Source: Candidatus Aminicenantota bacterium
Lineage (GTDB): Bacteria > Acidobacteriota > Aminicenantia > UBA2199
NCBI GenBank assembly: GCA_030612495.1
Contig: JAUWNT010000023.1
Coordinates: 1 to 19,943, forward strand
Reading direction: 5' to 3'
DNA: 19,943 bases
Position numbers and translations under genes: made by a program
In this document: piece after piece, positions 7,331 to 14,823 of the stretch
Numbering within the stretch: position 1 is the stretch's first letter
Layout of the letters: every line of letters begins with the position of its first letter
Notes under the pieces: generated by a model
Told to the model about the DNA's origin: nothing
Seen by the model: the letters and a program-made list of their open reading frames with translations, nothing else
The model's database searches: none

Positions 7331-8584
7331 ATGAGTGACAAAGCTGACAAAAATATAAAAAAAACATGGGATTCTATTAAATCTGAGAAAGGATTTTCTA
7401 CAAAAGAAAAACTTGAAAAATTGGTAAATCTAAACCTAAAAAAGGATAAGATAATAAATAAAAAAAGAACTCAGATCAAAGAATCATTTTTAGATGAGCC
7501 TGTTATTATTCGTGATTTCTCATATCCTATGACCTCTCGATTTGGGAAGATTGAACTCTCACAATGGTCAAGTATCGCTTCAAAATCAGTTGCAACTATT
7601 TTGGGAGACAATGATTTTCTTAAACTGGACCCTATGAAATTTTTATATTTTGATACTGAAACCACCGGGATTTCAGGTGGCACAGGAACGATTCCATTTA
7701 TGTTAGGTTTCGGTTTTTTTGAAAGCGATTCCTTTAAAGTTAAAGTGTTTATTTTAAACGATCTATACAGAGAAGAAGAATTCTTAGAGGAAGTTGATGG
7801 ATTTTTGGAAGCTCATAATTTTTCTGCAACTGTGACTTACAATGGTAAATGTTTTGATTTCCCTTTAATGGAAACCAGGTATATACTCCACAGAAAAAGG
7901 TTCCCCCTTTTAAAGAAACCTCATCTTGATTTTCTATTTCCTGCAAGAACAATATGGAAAAATACTTTTGAATCAAGAAAATTGGGGTATCTGGGAGATG
8001 TTTTACTCGGAATTTCAAGAGACGAAGATATCGATGGTAGCCAGATCCCCGCACTGTACTTTAACTATTTAAGAAACAATAAATTTTTCCTGATTGAGAA
8101 GGTTATTGAACACAATGCACTTGATATTGTTGGATTATCATCTCTTCTTTTACTTGGACTAAAATACATAGAAAATATTTCTTTTACAGATGATGAAGGA
8201 GAAATTTTTGGTGCTGCAATTCTTTATGAAAAATATGGTGACTTAAAAAAAGCAAATGAATTGTATGAAGTTTTAAAAGAGAGTGCTACAAGAAAAGATA
8301 TAATATCAAATGCAATAAAAAGATTATCAGCAATCAAGAAAAAGAAAAAACTTTACAAAGAAGCAGTTGAATTATGGGAAATTCTATCAGGTTACAGTGA
8401 AAAAACTGCATATAGAGAGTTGTCTATTTATTATGAACATAGAGAAAAAGATTATTTTAAAGCAATTAAATTTGTAGAAGAAGGATTAGAAAAAATAGAT
8501 TTAACTGAAACACAGAGAAAGGATATGGAAAGGAGGTTGAAAAGACTTCAGAAAAAAATCAACCTCCTTGAAATTGAAGATTAA
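7331..8584 (+). CDS. YprB-like RNase H-fold 3'-5' exonuclease with C-terminal helical repeats
   Basis: A 417-residue protein with an RNase H-like exonuclease domain (about residues 100-280) of the YprB/RNase_H_2 type. Predicted metal ligands are D108 and E110 (YFDTETTG), D176 (NGKCFDFPL) and D265, with H261 as general base (HNALDIVGL). All four acidic positions of a DEDD nuclease are present, so activity is likely. Residues about 290-410 look like TPR-type helices (for example LYEKYGDLKKANELYEVL and YFKAIKFVEEGLEKI), a tail common in this family and probably for protein contacts. The first 60 residues are basic and probably flexible. Substrate (DNA or RNA) is not decided by sequence. It is a single gene with its own promoter, and rpsU downstream has a separate one. 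Confidence 0.85.
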   Translation: MSDKADKNIKKTWDSIKSEKGFSTKEKLEKLVNLNLKKDKIINKKRTQIKESFLDEPVIIRDFSYPMTSRFGKIELSQWSSIASKSVATILGDNDFLKLDPMKFLYFDTETTGISGGTGTIPFMLGFGFFESDSFKVKVFILNDLYREEEFLEEVDGFLEAHNFSATVTYNGKCFDFPLMETRYILHRKRFPLLKKPHLDFLFPARTIWKNTFESRKLGYLGDVLLGISRDEDIDGSQIPALYFNYLRNNKFFLIEKVIEHNALDIVGLSSLLLLGLKYIENISFTDDEGEIFGAAILYEKYGDLKKANELYEVLKESATRKDIISNAIKRLSAIKKKKKLYKEAVELWEILSGYSEKTAYRELSIYYEHREKDYFKAIKFVEEGLEKIDLTETQRKDMERRLKRLQKKINLLEIED

Positions 8585-8622
8585 TAACTAAGCATACATA
8601 TGTCATATACTTGGACGCTTTA

Positions 8623-8651
8623 TTGACACATAGTTCGGAATAATGTATAAA
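8623..8651 (+). promoter_or_regulatory. Strong sigma70-like promoter for rpsU and the tRNAs
   Basis: A perfect TTGACA (8623-8628), a 17-nt spacer and TATAAA (8646-8651). This is the best promoter match in the window and fits the high expression expected for a ribosomal protein and tRNAs. Transcription would start near 8658. Confidence 0.7.
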
Positions 8652-8683
8652 TAGATTTCAAACAATAAGGAGTGTGATAAAAT

Positions 8684-8887
8684 TTGGCTCAAGTAATTTT
8701 GAAAGAAGGAGAATCTTTTGAAAGCGCTTTAAGAAGGTTTAAAAGAAAAGTTCAGCAGGAAGCTGTTATCAAAGATATTAAAAAGCATTCTGTTTATCTA
8801 AAGCCTGGTGAAAGAAAAAGATTGAAAATTGCACAAGCGCATAAAAGAATGCGTAAGAGAATAAAGAGAGAAATCTCAGATTTGTAA
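8684..8887 (+). CDS. rpsU: 30S ribosomal protein S21
   Basis: A 67-residue basic protein of the small ribosomal subunit, needed for translation initiation in many bacteria. The N-terminus MAQVILKEGESFESALRRFKRK is the S21 signature; the C-terminus (KPGERKRLKIAQAHKRMRKR) is the usual Arg/Lys-rich tail. The start is TTG at 8684: the conserved N-terminus begins exactly there, and upstream in frame a TGA follows within four codons. AAGGAG (8668-8673) lies 10 nt before the TTG, slightly long spacing. A non-ATG start and wide spacing in such a gene suggest tuned expression (inference). Two tRNA genes follow 21 nt later, probably in the same transcript. Confidence 0.95.
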   Translation: MAQVILKEGESFESALRRFKRKVQQEAVIKDIKKHSVYLKPGERKRLKIAQAHKRMRKRIKREISDL

Positions 8888-8908
8888 ATCATCATATTAA
8901 ATACAAAA

Positions 8909-8982
8909 CGGGGCGTAGCGCAGTCTGGTAGCGTATCGGTTTTGGGAACCGAGGGTCGGAAGTTCGAATCTTCTCGCCCCGA
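8909..8982 (+). tRNA. tRNA-Pro (anticodon TGG)
   Basis: The 74-nt cloverleaf has acceptor arms CGGGGCG (8909-8915) and CGCCCCG (8975-8981) with discriminator A. The anticodon stem TCGGT/ACCGA encloses loop TTTGGGA with anticodon TGG at 8943-8945, and the T-loop is TTCGAAT. The first pair is C1-G72, as usual for bacterial tRNA-Pro. CCA is not encoded. It lies 21 nt behind rpsU and 9 nt before the next tRNA. Confidence 0.95.
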
Positions 8983-8991
8983 GATTTAAGT

Positions 8992-9064
8992 GCACCCGTG
9001 GCTCAATGGATAGAGCAGCTGACTTCTAATCAGCAGGTTAGGGGTTCGAGTCCCTTCGGGTGCG
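8992..9064 (+). tRNA. tRNA-Arg (anticodon TCT)
   Basis: The 73-nt cloverleaf has acceptor arms GCACCCG (8992-8998) and CGGGTGC (9057-9063) with discriminator G. The anticodon stem GCTGA/TCAGC encloses loop CTTCTAA with anticodon TCT at 9025-9027, reading AGA/AGG. AGA is frequent in these AT-rich genes. The T-loop is TTCGAGT. CCA is not encoded. Confidence 0.95.
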
Positions 9065-9071
9065 CTTTTTT
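9047..9071 (+). terminator. Possible termination point after tRNA-Arg
   Basis: A run of six T (9066-9071) follows directly after the acceptor stem of tRNA-Arg, so the GC-rich tRNA 3' half plus the T tract could act as an intrinsic terminator. It sits between the tRNA and the convergent end of folK, only 23 nt apart. Confidence 0.4.
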
Positions 9072-9087
9072 AATACTCAAATATAGT

Positions 9088-9585
9088 TCAATACAAACAA
9101 AGATCTTTTATCTTTATTATAGTTTCATCTGTTTTTAATCTTTTCAATAAATCCCTAACTGTCTTAGAGTAAACAGGATGCTTTAACCCGGGGGCTATTT
9201 CATTCAATGGAATTAAAACAAAAGCTCTATTTACCATCTCTTTATGAGGAATAACCAGATCCTTTTCATTAAAAATTATATCATCAGCCATCAAAATATC
9301 AATATCGATCTTTCTTGACAAATTATGCGAATTCTTAATGTCTCTTCCCATACTCTCTTCAAACCTTTTTATTTTTGATAATAAAATATCAGGGGTAAGC
9401 CATATTTTCATACAAATAACAATATTGTAAAAATTATCATACCCATGGTTCATTGAAACCGGAGTTGTTTCATAAACAGATGATATCTTTTTAATATCAC
9501 CAATACTTCTCAGAAAAGATACTGCTTTTCTGAGATTATTCTCTCTGTCACCCATATTAGATCCAAGAGATAAATAATAGATCAT
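9088..9585 (-). CDS. folK: 2-amino-4-hydroxy-6-hydroxymethyldihydropteridine pyrophosphokinase
   Basis: Transfers pyrophosphate from ATP to 6-hydroxymethyl-7,8-dihydropterin, the step before dihydropteroate synthase in folate synthesis. The 165-residue length is typical. Motifs: YLSLGSNMGDRENNL at the N-terminus, VYETTPV, then E-S-M-GR, LSRKIDIDILMADD (magnesium-binding aspartates) and IPHKEMVNRAFVLIPLNEIAP. The usual PRxIDxDIL is SRKIDIDIL here, a mild variation. AGAGG upstream supports the ATG at 9585. It stands alone, with no folP, folB or folE nearby, and converges with the tRNA genes. Confidence 0.95.
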   Translation of the reverse strand: MIYYLSLGSNMGDRENNLRKAVSFLRSIGDIKKISSVYETTPVSMNHGYDNFYNIVICMKIWLTPDILLSKIKRFEESMGRDIKNSHNLSRKIDIDILMADDIIFNEKDLVIPHKEMVNRAFVLIPLNEIAPGLKHPVYSKTVRDLLKRLKTDETIIKIKDLCLY

Positions 9586-9700
9586 TCTAAATTCCTCTCA
9601 TAAATATTATTTTCTTAACATTTTTTTTCTTTTTAGTCAAAATTATAATATAATGGAACTTTTAATAAATCATTTCGTTTTATCTATTTCAGGAGGTCAA

Positions 9701-10429
9701 ATGAAAACAAAACTTTTTTTTGTAACTTTCTTTTTGCTCTTTTCATTCATGTTTGGTTACAAATATGAAGAAAAAATTGAAAAATCCTTTAATCTAAACA
9801 AAGATGCTATATTTAAATTGTCAAATATCAATGGGGAAATTATACTGTCAACTCACAATAAAAATGAGGTTTTAATAAAGGTAGTCAAATCAGCATCAAA
9901 AAAATCAACATTGGATAATGTTAAAGTAATATTTGAGTATAAAGATAACAAATTAAAAGTATACACAAAAAAACACAGAGGAATATGTAATTTTAAGGTT
10001 GATTTTTTTGTAAAGCTACCAGAACAGATAAAATATGTAAAATTGGAATCAGTTAATGGGAAAATTGATACTATGGGTAAATTTAAAACTATGAATTCAA
10101 ATACAGTTAATGGGAAAATCATGTTTGAAGGTTCTTTCTCATCAACAAATCTTAAAACTGTAAATGGGAGTATCAATCTACATGTAAAAGATAATTTGAA
10201 GGGTAATATTTCTGCTAAAACAGTTAATGGAAGTGTAAAGATAGAAATGAGAAGAAACTCAAGTTTTACTGTGAATGCTTCAACAATAAATGGGAGCATC
10301 AAAAGTGATTTTGAAGTTTCCATAACAAGAGGATTTGTTGGGTCAAGAATGGAAGGAACAGTAAATGAAGGAAAACACAAGATAAATATTAAAACAGTAA
10401 ATGGAACTATAAAACTCTTTAAAATATAA
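9701..10429 (+). CDS. Secreted DUF4097-like repeat protein (putative adhesin family)
   Basis: A 242-residue protein. The start is the ATG at 9701, preceded by AGGAGG 4 nt away; an upstream in-frame ATG at 9653 overlaps a TATAAT box and lacks a ribosome binding site. Residues 1-19 are a signal peptide (LFFVTFFLLFSFMFG). The mature part is built of short beta-strand units carrying N-G-x-I/V turns with asparagines at 44, 119, 137, 155, 176, 197 and 234; the central ones are spaced 18, 18, 21 and 21 residues. Such repeats are typical of the DUF4097 beta-solenoid family, whose function is unclear. It has no membrane anchor or lipobox, so it is probably periplasmic or extracellular. The likely -10 is TATAAT at 9644-9649, with no good -35. 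Confidence 0.75.
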   Translation: MKTKLFFVTFFLLFSFMFGYKYEEKIEKSFNLNKDAIFKLSNINGEIILSTHNKNEVLIKVVKSASKKSTLDNVKVIFEYKDNKLKVYTKKHRGICNFKVDFFVKLPEQIKYVKLESVNGKIDTMGKFKTMNSNTVNGKIMFEGSFSSTNLKTVNGSINLHVKDNLKGNISAKTVNGSVKIEMRRNSSFTVNASTINGSIKSDFEVSITRGFVGSRMEGTVNEGKHKINIKTVNGTIKLFKI

Positions 10430-10479
10430 AATAAATCAAAAAAATATATGGGTTAGATCTCACTGACCCCTTATGTCTA

Positions 10480-10508
10480 TTGAATGGAGAAGCTTATATT
10501 GTTATAAT
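10480..10508 (+). promoter_or_regulatory. Promoter placing the ispG transcript start at its ATG
   Basis: TTGAAT (10480-10485), a 17-nt spacer and a perfect TATAAT (10503-10508). With the usual 6 nt between the -10 and +1, transcription would begin at about 10515, the A of the ispG ATG, implying a leaderless mRNA. Confidence 0.5.
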
Positions 10509-10514
10509 ATATTT

Positions 10515-11555
10515 ATGAAGCGCGAAATATTTGTCGGGAATGTGGGAATCGGAGGTAATCATCCTGTCTCAATTCAATCAATGACCTCGACAAAGACAAT
10601 AGATGTTCAATCAACTTTAAACCAAATAATTGAGTTACAAAAAGAGGGATGTGAAATAGTAAGAGTTGCAGTACCTGATAAGCCTTCTTTAATACCATTT
10701 AAACAAATAGTAAAAGAGTCTCCAATCCCAGTTATTGCTGACATACAATTTGATTCATATCTAGCATTAAAATCCATTGAAAATGGTGCACATGGTATCA
10801 GGATAAATCCAGGAAATATGGGAAGTAGAAAAAAATTAAAGGAAATCCTGGAACTTGCAAATCAAAGAAAAATTCCAATAAGGATTGGCGTTAATTCAGG
10901 TTCGATTGAGAAAAAATATAGAGAACACAGCAATTCTATACCAGAAGCAATGGTTAAATCCGTAATGGATAAAGTCAAATTCTTTGAAGATAATAATTTC
11001 TTTAATATGAAAATATCATTAAAATCTTCAAATGTAAAAGAGACTGTCCAAGCATATGGAATGATAGATAAAAAATGTGATTACCCTTTACATTTAGGAG
11101 TTACTGAAACAGGTACTTTTCTTTCAGGAACCGTAAAATCTGCAATCGGAATCGGAAGCTTACTTTTAGCAGGAATAGGAAATACAATAAGAGTCTCTTT
11201 AACAGAAGATCCAATAAAAGAGGTTAAGGTCGCAAAAGAGATATTAAAAGCTTTGGGTTTAAGAAAAAATGAGTTTGATATAATATCCTGTCCAACTTGT
11301 TCAAGAACCACTGTTGATTTAATCTCTATTGTTAAAGAGATAGAAAAAAAGCTAAGTAATATAAAGCCTGATAAAAAAATAAAGGTTGCAATTATGGGAT
11401 GTGAGGTTAATGGACCAGGGGAAGCAAAAGAGGCTGATATTGGAATCGCTTTTTCAAAAAAAAAGGGTTATATCTTTAAACAAGGAAAAATGATTGAAAC
11501 AATAACTCCTGATAAAGCAATAGACAGATTGGTTGAATTAATCAAAAAATTGTAA
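10515..11555 (+). CDS. ispG: 4-hydroxy-3-methylbut-2-en-1-yl diphosphate synthase (IspG/GcpE)
   Basis: Converts MEcPP to HMBPP in the methylerythritol phosphate route to isoprenoids, using a [4Fe-4S] cluster. The 346-residue protein shows the N-terminal VGNVGIGGNHPVSIQSM, then VADIQFD-like and RINPGNMG TIM-barrel motifs. The cluster ligands are C259 and C262 (SCPTCSRT), C296 and E303 (GCEVNGPGE), matching the family arrangement. It is the short bacterial form without the inserted domain. I chose the ATG at 10515 because homology begins there (MKREIFVGN); an upstream in-frame ATG at 10473 would add 14 unrelated residues across a promoter-like sequence. No Shine-Dalgarno sequence lies near 10515. 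No other pathway gene is in the window. Confidence 0.95.
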   Translation: MKREIFVGNVGIGGNHPVSIQSMTSTKTIDVQSTLNQIIELQKEGCEIVRVAVPDKPSLIPFKQIVKESPIPVIADIQFDSYLALKSIENGAHGIRINPGNMGSRKKLKEILELANQRKIPIRIGVNSGSIEKKYREHSNSIPEAMVKSVMDKVKFFEDNNFFNMKISLKSSNVKETVQAYGMIDKKCDYPLHLGVTETGTFLSGTVKSAIGIGSLLLAGIGNTIRVSLTEDPIKEVKVAKEILKALGLRKNEFDIISCPTCSRTTVDLISIVKEIEKKLSNIKPDKKIKVAIMGCEVNGPGEAKEADIGIAFSKKKGYIFKQGKMIETITPDKAIDRLVELIKKL

Positions 11556-11578
11556 ATATAAATGAATATAGCATGGCA

Positions 11579-11607
11579 TTGACTTTTATACTTGTTTGCT
11601 TTATTTA
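11579..11607 (+). promoter_or_regulatory. Candidate promoter for the 11634-18115 operon
   Basis: TTGACT (11579-11584), 17 nt, then TATTTA (11602-11607). Transcription would start near 11614, 20 nt before the lipoprotein ATG. The -10 is imperfect. Confidence 0.4.
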
Positions 11608-11633
11608 TATTTCTTAATAATATGGAGGTAAAA

Positions 11634-12647
11634 ATGAAAAGAATTTTATTTTCATTCATTATTGTAAGCATTTGTCTGATAAGTTGTAAAACAAGCAAAT
11701 ATAAAGAAAACGGAATATATGCAGAAATAAATACTAACAAAGGTCAAATTGTAATTTCTTTAGAATTTGAAAAAGCTTCAATGACAGTAGCAAATTTCAT
11801 AGGACTTACACAGGGAACAATAAAAAACAGTGCAAAATCAGAGGGAACACCCTTTTTTAATGGTTTAAAGTTTCATAGAGTTGTTCCTGATTTTGTCATA
11901 CAAACTGGTGATCCGCTGGGAACAGGTGAAGGTGGCCCAGGTTATAATTTCCCGAACGAAATCCATCCAGATTTAAAACATGATAGTCCTGGTATAGTTG
12001 CAATGGCAAATGCAGGCCCAAACACGAATGGAAGCCAATTTTATATTACACACAAAGCACTTACTCGTCTTGATAATAAACATTCAATATTCGGGAAAGT
12101 AATTAAAGGAATGGATGTTGTAAATGAAATAGAAAAGGGAGATATTATAAAAAACATTAAAATTATAAGGGTTGGTAAAAAAGCAAATAGTTTTAAATCT
12201 GATAATGAATCATTTTTTAAAATGGTAAAAATAGCAAAATTAAGAATAAAAAAGGAGACAGAAATAAAGATGAAGCAAGATGAAGAATTTGTAAATAAAA
12301 AATGGCCCAATGCAGTAACCACGGAAACAGGTTTGAAGTATATTGTAATAAAAAAAGGTAAAGGCAAAAAACCTGTAAAAGGAACAAAAATTAAAGTCCA
12401 TTATACTGGAAAATTTTTAGATGGAAAGATATTCGATAATTCAATTGAAAGAGGAAAACCCATAGAATTCGAAGTAGGCATTAGCAGAGTTATCAAGGGA
12501 TGGGATGAAGCTCTTCTTGATATGAGAAAAGAAGAGAAGAGAACTTTAATTATTCCTCCGGATCTTGCATATGGCAGTAAAGGCGCAGGCAGTGTGATTC
12601 CCCCTTATGCAACTCTTGTTTTTGAAGTAGAATTGATTGATTTCTAA
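11634..12647 (+). CDS. Dual-family peptidyl-prolyl isomerase lipoprotein (cyclophilin + FKBP)
   Basis: A 337-residue protein joining two unrelated proline isomerase folds. Residues 1-17 plus C18 form a lipoprotein signal (lipobox LISC), so it should be lipid-anchored in the envelope. The cyclophilin domain (about 27-180) has FHRVVPDFVIQTGDP with catalytic R82, GSQFYIT at 133-139 and KHSIFGKV; the position of human CypA Trp121 is Arg145. A charged helical linker (about 190-225) leads to an FKBP domain (about 232-337) with Y257, F267-D268, V286-I287, W290, Y313 and F330, all expected pocket residues. Both sites look active. GGAGG 5 nt before the ATG at 11634 fixes the start. It probably folds exported proteins. 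It is first in the long operon. Confidence 0.9.
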   Translation: MKRILFSFIIVSICLISCKTSKYKENGIYAEINTNKGQIVISLEFEKASMTVANFIGLTQGTIKNSAKSEGTPFFNGLKFHRVVPDFVIQTGDPLGTGEGGPGYNFPNEIHPDLKHDSPGIVAMANAGPNTNGSQFYITHKALTRLDNKHSIFGKVIKGMDVVNEIEKGDIIKNIKIIRVGKKANSFKSDNESFFKMVKIAKLRIKKETEIKMKQDEEFVNKKWPNAVTTETGLKYIVIKKGKGKKPVKGTKIKVHYTGKFLDGKIFDNSIERGKPIEFEVGISRVIKGWDEALLDMRKEEKRTLIIPPDLAYGSKGAGSVIPPYATLVFEVELIDF

Positions 12648-12672
12648 TAAAAAATTTATATAAGCATCAATT

Positions 12673-13563
12673 ATGAATCAAAGAAAATATGAATCTATTA
12701 ATAAAAATGTTATTGTACTTTACGATGAAATGTTTCCTCTGTACATTGTAAAGGGAGAGAAAAACTTCTTAATTGACTGTAGTATAACTGCAAGAGCAAT
12801 AGGTATTCACAAAACTATAAATAAAATATTAGGAGAGGAAAAAATTGATTCAGTGCTTCTTACCCACTCTCATTATGACCATACAGGTGCATGCTCTTAT
12901 CTTCAAAATATTTACAACTTTGACATATATGGTTCTTACAAAACCGTAGAATTACTAAAAAAAGAGAAAGTGATTGATTTTATAGACAAAATGAACCAGG
13001 ATTTTAAAAAATTATTAAAGGATAATTCAAAAACAAAGTGTGATATGTTAAAGAATTTAAAAAGCGTTAAACAGGGAGACAGGATAAAAATTGATGATAG
13101 TAGCTATTTTGAAATCTTAGACACACCTGGGCATACGAAATGTTCAATCTCTTTCCTCCTACAACCTGAGAAGATACTATTCCCTGGAGATTCTGTTGGA
13201 GTTATTGAGAGAAATGGAACTATAAAACCTCTTTTTCTATCAAGTTACAAAGAATATGAAAAATCTTTAAATAAGTTAATAAAGGTTGAACCAAATATTC
13301 TTGCTTTCTGTCATAATAAATATATAAAAGGTAAAGATAAAACAAAAAGCTTTTTAGAACTATCATTAAAGAGCACTAAAGAATTAAAAGATGAAATATT
13401 AAAAAAGTTAAAGAAAGATAGAGATTTTGATAAGATTGCTCAGGAAATATTTAAAAAAGAATTTTCCATGCCTTTTGTTATGGGGCCACACAAAGCCATT
13501 ATGATCAATCTAAAAGCAATGGTAAATTCTGTTTACAAAGAGTTTGTAGAAGAAAAAACTTAA
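12673..13563 (+). CDS. Metallo-beta-lactamase-fold hydrolase
   Basis: A 296-residue cytoplasmic-type protein without signal peptide. The MBL metal site is complete: H65, H67, D69 and H70 (THSHYDHTG), H154 (TPGHTKCS), D173 (FPGDS) and H214 (FCHNK). This binuclear arrangement resembles glyoxalase II-like hydrolases more than beta-lactamases, but the substrate cannot be told. Residues about 96-130 are a lysine-rich insertion, and the C-terminal 70 residues are helical and basic. There is no clear ribosome binding site before the ATG at 12673; it lies 25 nt behind the isomerase gene and 18 nt before cinA, so it is probably co-transcribed. Confidence 0.85.
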   Translation: MNQRKYESINKNVIVLYDEMFPLYIVKGEKNFLIDCSITARAIGIHKTINKILGEEKIDSVLLTHSHYDHTGACSYLQNIYNFDIYGSYKTVELLKKEKVIDFIDKMNQDFKKLLKDNSKTKCDMLKNLKSVKQGDRIKIDDSSYFEILDTPGHTKCSISFLLQPEKILFPGDSVGVIERNGTIKPLFLSSYKEYEKSLNKLIKVEPNILAFCHNKYIKGKDKTKSFLELSLKSTKELKDEILKKLKKDRDFDKIAQEIFKKEFSMPFVMGPHKAIMINLKAMVNSVYKEFVEEKT

Positions 13564-13581
13564 CAAGGAGTAAATGATTAT

Positions 13582-14823
13582 ATGAGAGCAATATTTATTG
13601 CTGTTGGAAGCGAATTGTTAGATAGAGACAGAATTGACACAAACTCTTTATATGTTGCTAAAAAACTGAGAGAAAAGGGAATTTTAATAGACATGAAAAT
13701 CTCCGTATGTGATAATCTTGAAAATTTATCATGGATAGTAAAAAATGCATATAAGAGAGCTCAATTGCTTATAATAACAGGCGGACTTGGACCAACTGAA
13801 GACGATCTAACAAGAGAATCAGTTGCAAATGCTTTAAAAAAAGATCTTTTGTTTAAAGAGAGCATTGTTGATGAGATTAGAGAAACCTTTCTAAAACGTG
13901 GAATAAGACGAATGCCAGAAATAAACAAAAGGCAGGCTTTTGTTATTGAAGGTGCAGAAGTTCTAACTAATAACATAGGAACTGCTCCTGGTTTATATAT
14001 TGATGATGAGATATGCAAGGTGTTATTATTACCAGGGCCTCCAATAGAAATGATACCAATGTTTGATAAAGTATTCGAAGAAAAAATAGCCCCATTATCG
14101 AATTTCTTTATATATACAAAAAGTCTGAAATTTTCAGGAATTACTGAATCTGAAACTGATTCAAAAATTGCTGAAATATATGCAAAATATAAAAATCCAA
14201 GAACAACAATACTTGCTGCACCAGGATTAATTGAAGTACATCTTATTGGCAGGTCAAAAAAATCAATAGACGAGGCACAAACATTAACAGATGAATTAGC
14301 TGAAAAAATAAAGGAGCGGATGAAAGATTACATATTAACTGAAAAAGATATTAGTTTTGAAGAACTAATAGTAAATGAATTAAGGTCACGGCAAATAACT
14401 TTAAGTGTTGCTGAAAGCTGCACTGGTGGTGCTTTTGGCAACAGAATTACAAACATCCCGGGAAGTTCTGAAATATTTCTTGGAGGAATTATTGCATATT
14501 CGAATGAGCTAAAAGCAAAAATGCTGGAAGTTAAAGAAGAAACTTTGAAAAAATATGGAGCTGTATCCAAAGAAACAGCAAAAGAAATGGCACAGGGAAT
14601 AAGAAAAAAGAGCGGTTCTGATATTGGGATCTCAATAACTGGGATTGCAGGCCCTGGAGGAGCCACTAAGGGAAAACCTGTAGGACTTGTTTTTATGCAC
14701 TTGAATTCTGAAAAAGAGGATAGAGGAATCTATAAAATATTCCCAAATAATAGAAATATAGTAAAAACTGGAGCAGTGAATTACAGCTTGAATCTTATTA
14801 AAAAATATTTAGATGATAAATAA
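13582..14823 (+). CDS. cinA: CinA: nicotinamide mononucleotide deamidase-related protein
   Basis: A 413-residue two-domain CinA. The N-terminal molybdopterin-binding-like (COG1058) domain shows VGSELLDRDRIDTNSLYVAKKL, TGGLGPTEDDLTRE and LLPGPPIEMIPMF; in characterised CinA proteins this domain is an ADP-ribose pyrophosphatase. The C-terminal PncC domain (about 260-413) has ESCTGG at 278-283 and AGPGG at 356-360; it deamidates nicotinamide mononucleotide to nicotinate mononucleotide, recycling pyridine nucleotides. Both domains are full length. AAGGAG (13565-13570) is 11 nt before the ATG at 13582, slightly long; the nearer ATG at 13574 hits a stop at once. The end overlaps the next gene by 11 nt. 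Confidence 0.95.
   Translation: MRAIFIAVGSELLDRDRIDTNSLYVAKKLREKGILIDMKISVCDNLENLSWIVKNAYKRAQLLIITGGLGPTEDDLTRESVANALKKDLLFKESIVDEIRETFLKRGIRRMPEINKRQAFVIEGAEVLTNNIGTAPGLYIDDEICKVLLLPGPPIEMIPMFDKVFEEKIAPLSNFFIYTKSLKFSGITESETDSKIAEIYAKYKNPRTTILAAPGLIEVHLIGRSKKSIDEAQTLTDELAEKIKERMKDYILTEKDISFEELIVNELRSRQITLSVAESCTGGAFGNRITNIPGSSEIFLGGIIAYSNELKAKMLEVKEETLKKYGAVSKETAKEMAQGIRKKSGSDIGISITGIAGPGGATKGKPVGLVFMHLNSEKEDRGIYKIFPNNRNIVKTGAVNYSLNLIKKYLDDK

Noticed and set aside
8909..9071. tRNA cluster as an integration site for a mobile element
   Set aside because: No integrase, no direct repeat of a tRNA 3' end and no composition change is seen on either side.
10119..10290. DNA-level tandem repeat or CRISPR-like array in the DUF4097-like gene
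   Set aside because: The recurring AATGGGA words encode the NG turns of a protein repeat; intervening sequence is coding and repeats are too short and variable.
9853..10380. Long minus-strand open frame
   Set aside because: It is antisense to the DUF4097-like gene; low GC and repeated codons keep the reverse frame open, and it matches no family.
12673..13563. Beta-lactamase resistance gene
   Set aside because: There is no signal peptide and the metal-site pattern resembles glyoxalase II-like hydrolases; sequence does not support antibiotic hydrolysis.
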